Of a stretch of DNA of 20,838 nt, positions 1-5,737 are shown one piece after another. Location: IMG/VR virus record IMGVR_UViG_3300027973_002415, positions 1 to 20,838 of that record; one strand, given 5' to 3'. Numbering within the stretch: the first letter of the stretch is position 1; the number at the start of each line of letters is the position of its first letter. This stretch comes from a virus. The notes beneath the pieces were generated by a model. It did not search any database. It saw nothing but the letters and a program-made list of their open reading frames with translations, and was not told the DNA's origin. Made by a program: the position numbers and the translations under genes.

Positions 1-2
1 GG

Positions 3-170
3 CGCCAAGGCTCGGGCGGACTTTCAGCCAGCCTAATAGATTCCTTTTTTCTGCGCCAGAAATGGCCGAATTTCGAGGTTTTCGACCAAAATCGACTCAC
101 GGTAGCAGACAGCCATGAACCATTCCAAAAATACCCTTCCTGCTCGTTTTTTGATTATGAAACCAATTGA
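3..170 (+). CDS. C-terminal end of an unknown protein (partial, 5' end outside window)
   Basis: This frame is open from the window edge to a TGA at 168-170 and gives about 55 residues. Its last part has ordinary protein composition with several aromatics (WPNFEVFDQNRLTVADS, then a Cys/Phe/Tyr-containing end). The two other forward frames look poorer: one stops at 36, the other is Arg/Pro/Ser-rich. The stop overlaps the start of the small membrane ORF at 157, in keeping with the tight packing seen elsewhere. I do not recognise the family. Another frame could be the real one, so confidence is modest. Confidence 0.4.
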   Translation, partial: RQGSGGLSASLIDSFFLRQKWPNFEVFDQNRLTVADSHEPFQKYPSCSFFDYETN

Positions 171-276
171 ACACCTGTCCTGGCTCATTTTAGTCGCCAT
201 TGTCGGCGGTTCCGTCGCCATCGCAGTTTCCGAATTCTGGCGACTCGGCCAAATCCTTCAGGAGGCCGCACGATGA
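157..276 (+). CDS. Small single-helix membrane protein
   Basis: A 39-residue ORF starts MKPIEHLSWLILVAIVGG and has one hydrophobic stretch at about residues 7-25, followed by an amphipathic, charged tail ending EAAR. An in-frame ATG at 115 would add 14 residues. I prefer 157 because it overlaps the presumed upstream gene less. The TGA at 274-276 overlaps the ATG of the next gene (ATGA at 273), which suggests translational coupling. No Shine-Dalgarno motif precedes either start. The function is unknown; a one-helix inner-membrane protein is all the sequence shows. Confidence 0.55.
   Translation: MKPIEHLSWLILVAIVGGSVAIAVSEFWRLGQILQEAAR
260..265 (+). promoter_or_regulatory. Strong Shine-Dalgarno site for the gene at 273
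   Basis: AGGAGG lies seven bases upstream of the ATG at 273 and inside the 3' end of the small membrane ORF. It fixes the start of the DDIPF-tail protein. It is one of only two clear Shine-Dalgarno motifs noticed in the window, the other being at 13131-13136. Confidence 0.8.
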
Positions 277-560
277 AACCGATCCGCATCAAAATCAATT
301 TGTCGAAGCTCGACAAGACGGCTTTTTTCGAAAGCCGATCCGGCGACAAGTGGCTGAACTTGGTAGCCTGGCCGACAAGGGAAAGCCGTTACGGCGAAAC
401 GCACAGCCTCAAACAGAGCTACCCAGCCGGAGATGAACGCGCAAAAGGATCGCCGTTCGTTGGATCGCTGACCCTGCCAGACACCCAGCCATCTACCCGG
501 CCAGTAAACCAGCCAATCCCGTTCGACCAACCGCCCGAAACCGATGACATCCCGTTCTGA
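273..560 (+). CDS. Small phage protein with SSB-like acidic C-terminal tip (DDIPF)
   Basis: The product is 95 residues. The N-terminal part (IRIKINLSKLDKTAFF, about residues 4-19) resembles a common small phage family that begins with K-I-N and K-I/L-D-K motifs. The second half is Pro-rich and disordered-looking. The last five residues are DDIPF, the same acidic tip that bacterial single-stranded-DNA-binding proteins use to recruit RecQ, ExoI, RecO, PriA and similar partners. The start is fixed by AGGAGG at 260-265. The gene overlaps the upstream membrane ORF by ATGA and ends just before the dpdA-like gene. A diverged ssDNA-binding protein or an SSB-tail mimic are both possible. The tail is seen directly; the role is inferred. 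Confidence 0.75.
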   Translation: MKPIRIKINLSKLDKTAFFESRSGDKWLNLVAWPTRESRYGETHSLKQSYPAGDERAKGSPFVGSLTLPDTQPSTRPVNQPIPFDQPPETDDIPF

Positions 561-561
561 A

Positions 562-1935
562 ATGAGCTACCGAATCGAATCCAAATACAAGGGAGAATGG
601 GTCAAGGTCACGTCCGCATCGGCTACCATGTATTTCGGAGTTGTTGGCAACCGGGACTACATCAAACTGCAAGGCGAGAAACGCCCGTTCTGGGAGTTTC
701 TTGATGAGCAACCTTCCGGGTGGTTGACCTCCCTCACCTATCGGCGCAAAGACCTCCCTACGGGCAAGCCGATGATTTACGACTGCGGGGCGTGGTCCTA
801 CAAAGACGACGAGATTCCCCCGGTGAATTCGGAACAGGTTGCAGCGCTCTATGCTGCGCACGCACCTGCGGGTAGCATGGTAATTGCCCCCGACCACATG
901 CTAATTGAGGGTTCCGATGTCGAGTATCGCCGCGCATGGAATGCCGACCAAGCCAAACTGTTCCTCGGTGATTGCCCGCCTGGTATGAATGCCATGGCTT
1001 GCGTCCACGGCATGAACCTCGACGAACGGGTCGAACACGCGAAATGGTTGGTCTCCATCGGCTACCGATACATTGCTATCGGAGGTCTCGCAGCCCGTGC
1101 AAGCCAGAAAAAACTCGTGGTCTCATGGGTCCGTGCGATTCGCGATGCGGTCCCTGACGTGTGGTTGCACGTCCTCGGCTTGTCCTCGCCGGACTTCATG
1201 AAGACGTGGAACGAGATCGGCATCCAGTCCGCTGACGGTAGCTCCCACTTTAAACAGGCTTTCACCGGGGGCGCATTCTTCACTCAGAACGGCGCAAAGT
1301 TGACGAAGCGTTCGGCGGCACGCACTCGGGATGGTGAAACGGTTCCCGAGGATATGGTCTCGTGCGACTGCAAGGCGTGCTCCGTCCTTCGCGGAGAAGG
1401 CGTGGACACTCGGTCCTATGGATCGAACGAGCACAACATGGGGCGAGCGGCCCACAATCTCAACATGCTCATGAGGGCGCAAAAGGAAGCGATGCACCGC
1501 AAGCTGGTTCTTGTGGCGTGTTGCGGACCGAAGCTCAAGGGCCGTCACCGAGCGGAGGACATCTATCAATCCGACCTTTTCCGCAAGTCGGCAGCATGGG
1601 CCAAACAGAATGGCGACGACTGGGCGATCCTGTCCGCACTTCATGGGGTCGTCAGTCCGTCAACGGTAATCGAAGGCTACGACGTGACGCTCAACGAGAT
1701 GCCGGTGATTCACCGTAAGGCATGGGCCGAAACCGTGCGGACGCAACTTGCCGGGAGGATCGGCGACGAAATCGTCGTTCTTGCTGGCAACCGTTACTGC
1801 GAATGGATCACCGACGAGTTCAAGACCTACCGTCCGATGCAAGGTCTTGGGATCGGTCAGCAACTCCAATGGCTCACCCAAAACACCAACAGATACGACC
1901 ATGAAAACGACAGTCTTCAAATGCTTCTCCTTTAG
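562..1935 (+). CDS. dpdA: DpdA-like DNA 7-deazaguanine transglycosylase fused to DUF6884
   Basis: Related to tRNA-guanine transglycosylases; the DpdA branch exchanges guanine in DNA for a 7-deazaguanine such as preQ0, which blocks restriction enzymes. With M1 at 562, the TGT-like part covers about residues 1-310. It has a YDCGAW motif near residue 75, APDHM near 110, SADGSS with a candidate catalytic Asp at about 225, and a zinc motif CDCKAC (C268, C270, C273) with His near 298. Residues about 316-420 match DUF6884 (LVLVACCGPK, YQSDLF, AILSALHGVVSP, VVLAGNRY), often fused or adjacent to phage DpdA. The start at 562 follows the upstream stop directly; an in-frame ATG at 544 would add six residues. 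The queD-like gene overlaps its 3' end by 35 bases, supporting a shared pathway. Confidence 0.85.
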   Translation: MSYRIESKYKGEWVKVTSASATMYFGVVGNRDYIKLQGEKRPFWEFLDEQPSGWLTSLTYRRKDLPTGKPMIYDCGAWSYKDDEIPPVNSEQVAALYAAHAPAGSMVIAPDHMLIEGSDVEYRRAWNADQAKLFLGDCPPGMNAMACVHGMNLDERVEHAKWLVSIGYRYIAIGGLAARASQKKLVVSWVRAIRDAVPDVWLHVLGLSSPDFMKTWNEIGIQSADGSSHFKQAFTGGAFFTQNGAKLTKRSAARTRDGETVPEDMVSCDCKACSVLRGEGVDTRSYGSNEHNMGRAAHNLNMLMRAQKEAMHRKLVLVACCGPKLKGRHRAEDIYQSDLFRKSAAWAKQNGDDWAILSALHGVVSPSTVIEGYDVTLNEMPVIHRKAWAETVRTQLAGRIGDEIVVLAGNRYCEWITDEFKTYRPMQGLGIGQQLQWLTQNTNRYDHENDSLQMLLL

Positions 1936-2245
1936 TGCGGCCCATCACCTCGACATTCCGGGGCATCCATGCAGCAAGACGCACGGACACAACTACACCC
2001 TGCGGATCGAAATCACCGGAGAACGAAAAGCGAACGGGTTTGTGATCGACTTCCACGACATCAGGTCGGTCGTCGCTCCGTTGGTCGAAATGTTGGATCA
2101 TTCGCTTTTGAATGACCTGGTTCCCGACACGACGGCAGAAGGACTTTGCGAATGGTTCCTTGACAAACTCGACGGAATCCTTCCAGGTATCTCGCGGATT
2201 GAAGTCAGGGAGACAGACTCATGCGGAGCGTTTATCACCCTCTGA
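1901..2245 (+). CDS. queD: QueD-like 6-carboxy-tetrahydropterin synthase
   Basis: QueD converts dihydroneopterin triphosphate to 6-carboxy-5,6,7,8-tetrahydropterin, the second step towards preQ0. The product is 114 residues, close to the E. coli enzyme (about 120). Family landmarks are present: FSAAHHL with zinc ligand H15, CSKTHGH with catalytic C24 and zinc ligands H28 and H30, VIDFHDI, LDHSLLND (D66, H67) and VRET (E104). The ATG at 1901 lies inside the dpdA-like gene; the open frame extends further upstream, but the family N-terminus fits this Met. Its position after dpdA indicates a phage-encoded DNA-modification pathway. FolE, QueE and QueC are not in the window and must come from the host or from phage DNA outside it. 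Confidence 0.92.
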   Translation: MKTTVFKCFSFSAAHHLDIPGHPCSKTHGHNYTLRIEITGERKANGFVIDFHDIRSVVAPLVEMLDHSLLNDLVPDTTAEGLCEWFLDKLDGILPGISRIEVRETDSCGAFITL

Positions 2246-2250
2246 GTGTA

Positions 2251-2412
2251 ATGCGCGAAAATTGCAGGTTAAGCCAATCCCGATTACAGAAACCTACATT
2301 AAATGAGTTGGCACTATTTGCAGGAGGGGGTTTTCGTCCGTTCCGCCGAGGGCAACGCCATGTTTCGGAGAACGTCCAGGATCAGACACGCGAACCCAAA
2401 ACGAAGATATGA
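2251..2412 (+). pseudogene. Possible remnant of a C5-cytosine DNA methyltransferase start
   Basis: The stretch between queD and the SNase gene has no convincing intact gene. Translated from 2251 it contains KPTLNELALFAGGG (about 2290-2331), which closely resembles motif I of phage C5-cytosine methyltransferases (LFAGAGG). The similarity stops there and the frame ends at 2412. In the next frame, an ATG at 2303 gives MSWHYLQEG, which resembles the N-terminus of a phage protein family often found beside such methyltransferases. Both frames draw on the same bases. No catalytic PC or ENV motif follows. I read this as a deletion scar or recombination joint. A short functional peptide from either frame cannot be excluded. 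Confidence 0.45.
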
Positions 2413-2467
2413 CACCAGACCCCATAGAGCGTTGTCTGCATCCTAAAGAAAACCAAACCTAACTTTA

Positions 2468-2800
2468 ATGAATCAGCCATACACTTACAAGGCTCAAATC
2501 GCCCGGGTCGTTGACGGAGATACCGTCATTGCCGATATCGACCTTGGCATGGATCTCTGGCGGAAAAACGTCCGGCTGCGGTTGGCCGGAATTAACGCGC
2601 CGGAATTGGAAACGCCACAGGGCGAAGCAGCTGCCATCGGACTTCGGGAGATGTTCGAGCAGGGCCGGGATCAGGTTTTGATCTCGACCCAAAAAGACCG
2701 CTCCGACAAATACGGCAGGCTGCTGGCAACCATTTATGTTTCCGGCGGAACTTCCGTCAATCAGCGGATGATCGATCTGGGCCATGCCGTGAAAATGTAA
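2468..2800 (+). CDS. Staphylococcal-nuclease-like (SNase/TNase) protein
   Basis: The product is 110 residues and covers a single SNase OB-fold domain (PF00565 type). Signature segments are RVVDGDTV (residues 13-20, with metal-binding D16 and D18), RLAGINAPE (R38 to E46), DKYGR (R84) and a C-terminal VNQRMIDLGHAV. In S. aureus nuclease the catalytic set includes Asp21, Arg35, Asp40, Glu43 and Arg87. Equivalents are present here except that the Asp40 position is Asn43 (GINAPE), a change that may alter calcium binding. No signal peptide is visible, so it should act in the cytoplasm. It stands alone, followed by a convergent regulator gene. Calcium-dependent DNA or RNA cleavage is likely from the family but not certain. 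Confidence 0.88.
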   Translation: MNQPYTYKAQIARVVDGDTVIADIDLGMDLWRKNVRLRLAGINAPELETPQGEAAAIGLREMFEQGRDQVLISTQKDRSDKYGRLLATIYVSGGTSVNQRMIDLGHAVKM

Positions 2801-2827
2801 CGGGCGAACCTTTTTCGGATCCGCCCG
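2801..2827 (-). terminator. Hairpin between convergent genes, best formed on reverse-strand RNA
   Basis: CGGGCG at 2801-2806 pairs with CGCCCG at 2822-2827. On reverse-strand RNA the stem extends by four further pairs, two of them G-U, around a loop CGAAAAA. It lies just downstream of the reverse-strand regulator gene and next to the stop of the SNase gene. The U-tract downstream on the reverse strand is weak. Confidence 0.4.
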
Positions 2828-2852
2828 CCCGTCCATATTGGCTGCGATTAAA

Positions 2853-3098
2853 TTAGCTCGTCGTCGCGTCACTGGACGCATCCGAGAATTTGTTTGCGCC
2901 CATCAGGTCCCGGCAAAGGGCCAGCATAGCCAGCCAGGCCTCCCGTTTGATTTGGATTTTTCCGCGCTCCCGAAGGCAGATGGTGGCGGTCGTCAACCCC
3001 AGCAATTTGGCAACCTCGAGCTGGCTTCCCAATAGTTTTCGAAGTAGCAAATAATGCTCCGCCGAAATTTCGCTCCATTCATGTAGGTCGATAGTCAT
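2853..3098 (-). CDS. XRE-type helix-turn-helix regulator
   Basis: The product is 81 residues from the ATG at 3098. The frame is open to an ATG at 3152, but the extra residues are Cys/Lys-rich and look non-coding, so the inner start is preferred. The centre (LRKLLGSQLEVAKLLGLTTATICLRE, about residues 19-44) fits the HTH of Cro/CI-like regulators: an A-K-L-L-G-L turn, a recognition helix with TTATIC, then an E-R-G-K segment. The gene is transcribed against its neighbours and faces a run of forward early-type genes across about 150 bases of AT-rich DNA. This is the usual arrangement of a phage repressor controlling divergent promoters. The target is not known. Confidence 0.75.
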   Translation of the reverse strand: MTIDLHEWSEISAEHYLLLRKLLGSQLEVAKLLGLTTATICLRERGKIQIKREAWLAMLALCRDLMGANKFSDASSDATTS

Positions 3099-3245
3099 GC
3101 TGAAACATTTGAGCGAGTTCCGCTTTTTGCAACAAAAAACCAAAAAATGCAATTTCTTGTTGCGCGCACGAAAAAATTACGTATTGTCCGAATCGTGACT
3201 ACGAATCGCATCCTCAGGGTGCATTGATACAACCAACGATAAACT
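3099..3245. promoter_or_regulatory. Divergent intergenic control region
   Basis: This AT-rich gap separates the reverse-strand HTH gene from the forward gene at 3246. It contains A-tracts and a perfect 7-base inverted repeat, GCAACAA (3129-3135) and TTGTTGC (3157-3163), with a 21-base spacer, a candidate operator. No -35/-10 pair stands out on either strand with good spacing. The role is inferred from position. Confidence 0.45.
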
Positions 3246-3248
3246 ATG
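3212..3248 (+). repeat. Leader repeat, copy 1 (upstream of gene 3246)
   Basis: The shared core AGGGTGCATT (3216-3225) is preceded by CCTC and followed by an A-rich stretch with AACGATAAACTATGAAAA running into the start codon. It matches copy 2 at 3562-3600. The core sits 30 bases upstream of the ATG. Confidence 0.6.
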
Positions 3249-3557
3249 AAAAGCATTATTAACGGTGTGCGGTATAACACAGAAAACGCTACGCGAATTT
3301 GTGCCGGGTGGCATAGTCATCGCACTGATTTCTCCCACTGGGAGGCTACGGTTTATCGGACACCGAAATCGGGCAGGTTTTTCATTGCCGGACTCGGGGG
3401 TCCGCTCTCTCGGTTCGCCCGTTCGCTTGACGGGAACACGCGGACGGGAGGTGAGGCAATCATCCCCCTGTCCGAAGAGGAGGCTTTCCAGTTTGCGCAG
3501 CACCACGGCACGCAGGAAGAGGTGGAATCGTGTTTCAGCCATTTGATTGACGATTGA
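3246..3557 (+). CDS. Small conserved phage protein of unknown function
   Basis: The product is 103 residues, starting MKSIINGVRYNTENAT. It resembles a widespread family of small phage and mobile-element proteins that begin with a K-I-I-N-G and Y-N-T-E/T-A-T pattern. A hydrophobic Gly-rich segment (FFIAGLGGPLSRFAR, about residues 45-59) and an acidic C-terminal helix (PLSEEEAFQFAQHH) follow. No catalytic motif is visible. It is the first forward gene after the regulator and is preceded by leader repeat copy 1 instead of a Shine-Dalgarno motif. An early accessory role is plausible from position only. Confidence 0.75.
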   Translation: MKSIINGVRYNTENATRICAGWHSHRTDFSHWEATVYRTPKSGRFFIAGLGGPLSRFARSLDGNTRTGGEAIIPLSEEEAFQFAQHHGTQEEVESCFSHLIDD

Positions 3558-3561
3558 CCGG

Positions 3562-3600
3562 CCTCGCGAGGGTGCATTAATGCCAAACGACAAATTATGA
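3562..3600 (+). repeat. Leader repeat, copy 2 (upstream of gene 3597)
   Basis: This copy contains the perfect palindrome CCTCGCGAGG (3562-3571), then the shared core AGGGTGCATT (3569-3578), then an A-rich stretch ending in TTATGAAAA at the start codon. The core is 28 bases upstream of the ATG, against 30 in copy 1. Confidence 0.6.
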
Positions 3601-3776
3601 AAATTTTGCACACTTGGTTCGAAGAGGACGGCGGCGATGAATTGGGCTGGGCCGTATTTTCGAAAAAAAAATTAGCTGGTGAGGATTGGAGAATCCCGGC
3701 CGGATGGATAGTCTGCGAGACGGCTGACAATGAAAACGAAACCGAGGGGATCTGCCTAACCAGGAAAACCAAATGA
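3597..3776 (+). CDS. Small acidic protein of unknown function
   Basis: A 59-residue ORF starts MKILHTWFEEDGGDELGWAV and ends CLTRKTK. It is acidic and Trp-rich with no membrane segment. It follows leader repeat copy 2 directly, and its TGA overlaps the ATG of the next gene (ATGA at 3773), which supports real translation. I do not recognise the family. It probably belongs with the two flanking small genes in one transcript. Confidence 0.6.
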   Translation: MKILHTWFEEDGGDELGWAVFSKKKLAGEDWRIPAGWIVCETADNENETEGICLTRKTK

Positions 3777-4024
3777 AGCGGATACTCCAATCAACGCAGC
3801 AGAAAATCGTCAGGGACATCCTCAGGCGCGAAACCATCGCCTTGGTCAAGCGAAAACCCGGCCACACGACCGGAGATCTCGCCTACGGATGGTTCCAAGC
3901 CATCCGGCCATGGCGCAAGATCGGGCGGATAGAAGCCGCACTCAGACTGGGAGAAATCCTCCGGGAATTGGAGGTCGAATGCGTCGTGCGACGCGAGGAT
4001 CGGAAATGGTATCCGATTTCATGA
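3773..4024 (+). CDS. Small basic protein of unknown function
   Basis: The product is 83 residues and strongly basic, with many Arg and Lys (MKRILQSTQQKIVRDILRRE). It is predicted mostly helical; the end (RLGEILRELEVECVVRREDRKWYPIS) resembles a small winged-helix type fold, though no family is recognised. It overlaps the upstream small gene by ATGA, and its own TGA (4022-4024) overlaps the ATG of the first DUF4417 gene at 4021. Nucleic-acid binding is a guess from charge. Confidence 0.65.
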   Translation: MKRILQSTQQKIVRDILRRETIALVKRKPGHTTGDLAYGWFQAIRPWRKIGRIEAALRLGEILRELEVECVVRREDRKWYPIS

Positions 4025-4644
4025 GCGAAGTTCCAAACGCAGTCTTCCCGACCGACAATCTGGCGGAGGTTCCAACCCTCCGCCTGGCTCTACAGGCCGA
4101 TGCGATCGATCAACCATTTTTGCCGTGGGGCGGCGAGTCCAAACACTGGCGAATTTCGCGTCAATCGGCCTTTCGCGGCACCTGGCATTTCTACGTTGCG
4201 GACAAATATTTCAGTGCGCTAAAACGCGAGCCGGATCTGCCAATGAGGACATCGGCTCCGACGTTGGTCGAGCCGAATTTTTCGATAGGCGACTCCACGC
4301 CGCACTGGCTCGGGCTGCACGAAATTGGATGGAAGCGTTGGATTGCGCGTTACTGGCAGGCCCAGGGTCGCCGGATTTTGGTCGACCTTCATGTGCCAGC
4401 GAAATTCCAGATGACGAACCTCATCGGCGTTCCAGCCGGATGGAACGCGTATGCGACCCGAGCCGCCGAAACTCGGATCGCCGATCTCGAAAACGAGCAT
4501 ATGCTGGCGATGGCGCACGCCGAGGTCGATGATCCCTCGGAACTGGTTTTTGCCGTCTACGGAGGTGGAGATCGCGTTCGGGATTGGTGCCGCCGCCGCT
4601 CAGCGGAATGGATTCCGGCGACGGGACGGGGCCGCCCGTCATAA
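4021..4644 (+). CDS. DUF4417 protein, copy 1
   Basis: The product is 207 residues. The frame is open further upstream, but the ATG at 4021 overlaps the previous stop and gives an N-terminus that aligns with the second copy. Family landmarks are WHFYVADKYFSAL, then VEPNFS, KRWIARYWQAQGRRIL, DLHVPAKFQ and IGVPAGWNAYATR. DUF4417 occurs in phages and mobile elements; no biochemical activity is known to me. The same landmarks recur in the gene at 5045, so the pair arose by duplication. The C-terminus is shorter than in copy 2 and ends in a basic tail (GRGRPS). Its stop overlaps the stop of the reverse-strand gene that separates the two copies. Confidence 0.78.
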   Translation: MSEVPNAVFPTDNLAEVPTLRLALQADAIDQPFLPWGGESKHWRISRQSAFRGTWHFYVADKYFSALKREPDLPMRTSAPTLVEPNFSIGDSTPHWLGLHEIGWKRWIARYWQAQGRRILVDLHVPAKFQMTNLIGVPAGWNAYATRAAETRIADLENEHMLAMAHAEVDDPSELVFAVYGGGDRVRDWCRRRSAEWIPATGRGRPS

Positions 4645-5046
4645 GTCCGGGAAGGTTAGTCCGGGGTCTGCAATTTGATTCCGCAACTTACGATAGACCC
4701 TTAGCTGGTCACTTAAGGTTGTCTGAATGTTATGCTGCCTGAGGAAATTGATGCTTTGTTTTGACAAAAAAGCGGCCTGAACTGTTTGATACCCAATTTC
4801 GCCCGCCAAAAAAACCAACCTTGCTTGTTTTGCGGCGATTTCCGGCTGATCGCCGCCATCAAGGGCGGCTCGAAACTCCTGGGAGGCGACAACCTTATCC
4901 TGATTTAGCGTGGTCAATTCCCTCAAGGCGTCCTCGACAAGACCTGCAAGTCGCGCGGCCTCGCCTAACACGGCGACGCTCGATCCCTCGGGGTTGACAG
5001 GCTCCCGACCGGGCAAACCTACGCCCGCAGTCTTGTTCGATCCCAT
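4639..5046 (-). CDS. Reverse-strand protein between the DUF4417 copies, unknown function
   Basis: The product is 135 residues and mostly helical: LGEAARLAGLVEDALREL, QARLVFLAGEIGYQTVQAAFL, LSDQLRVYRKLRNQIADPG. Composition is natural and no alternative forward gene exists for most of this stretch. The ORF fills the gap exactly. Its stop overlaps the stop of copy 1 by six bases, and its ATG shares the palindrome CATG (5044-5047) with the ATG of copy 2 on the other strand. No family is recognised. It may be a small independently expressed accessory gene. The chance that it is spurious is low but real, since no homologue is known to me. Confidence 0.68.
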   Translation of the reverse strand: MGSNKTAGVGLPGREPVNPEGSSVAVLGEAARLAGLVEDALRELTTLNQDKVVASQEFRAALDGGDQPEIAAKQARLVFLAGEIGYQTVQAAFLSKQSINFLRQHNIQTTLSDQLRVYRKLRNQIADPGLTFPDL

Positions 5047-5734
5047 GACTACCGACAGCCCGAGTCAACCAGCCGCGCCGCTTGATATTGAATGGCCGAC
5101 GGACAACCCGCTTGAGCTTCCGACGCTCCGACTCGACCGCCAGGCCTTGGCTATCGTCGCGCCGATGGCCTGCTGGGGAACGGTCCGGAGGCGGGATCAA
5201 AACAACGTCAACTCGTGGCATTTTTACACCGACGATTACCGGTTCAGCCGACTCTGGAGTCATCCGCAGGATGTCGTCGCGACCGGAGCAAAAATTTGCG
5301 TCGAGCCCAATTTCTCGGCTCTCGACTCGATGCCGTTCCCAGTCGGATGGAACAACCTCTACCGAAAACGATGGGTGGCTCGATGGTGGCAGGATCAGGG
5401 AATAGATGTCATCGCCGATCTCTACGTCGGAGCGAAATACCAATCGCACAACTGGATGGGCATTCCGCAAGGTTGGCGTGCCTACGCAACCCGAGGGAGC
5501 GCGGAGGATCCCGAGGCGACCGTCTCTCTATTTTACCGAGCATCCGAGCATGCAGGAACGGATCAGATCCTATACTACGTCTACGGCGGCGGCATCACTC
5601 AAGCCCGCGTCCTCCGCGATGCCAAAATCCCGGTTGTGCTCTCCGACTACTACCGGGACCATGACGCAAGGGTTTGGCTCGCAACCAACGGAGCCGCCGA
5701 TCCAGTTCCTCGGTTGACACTCCTCGCCGACTAG
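5045..5734 (+). CDS. DUF4417 protein, copy 2
   Basis: The product is 230 residues from the ATG at 5045. Shared blocks with copy 1 are ELPTLRL (LEVPTLRL-like in copy 1), WHFYTDDYRFSRLW, VEPNFSALDSMPF, KRWVARWWQDQGIDVIADLYVGAKYQ, and MGIPQGWRAYATRG. Here the end is extended with a YYVYGGG motif, echoed by FAVYGGG in copy 1, and about 50 further residues. The conserved Trp, Tyr and Gln positions suggest a ligand-binding or enzymatic fold, but the role is unknown. The frame is open upstream to 4910; that part faces the reverse-strand gene and lacks family similarity, so 5045 is chosen. The Ig-like gene begins three bases downstream. Confidence 0.82.
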   Translation: MTTDSPSQPAAPLDIEWPTDNPLELPTLRLDRQALAIVAPMACWGTVRRRDQNNVNSWHFYTDDYRFSRLWSHPQDVVATGAKICVEPNFSALDSMPFPVGWNNLYRKRWVARWWQDQGIDVIADLYVGAKYQSHNWMGIPQGWRAYATRGSAEDPEATVSLFYRASEHAGTDQILYYVYGGGITQARVLRDAKIPVVLSDYYRDHDARVWLATNGAADPVPRLTLLAD

Positions 5735-5737
5735 TAT

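Noticed and set aside
3099-3152. N-terminal extension of the HTH regulator to ATG 3152
   Set aside because: The added residues (FCCKKRNSLKCFS) look non-coding and would consume the likely divergent control region.
4895-5470. Reverse-strand ORF of 191 codons opposite DUF4417 copy 2
   Set aside because: It conflicts with both the forward DUF4417 gene and the better reverse-strand ORF at 4639-5046, and its composition is Arg-rich and shadow-like.
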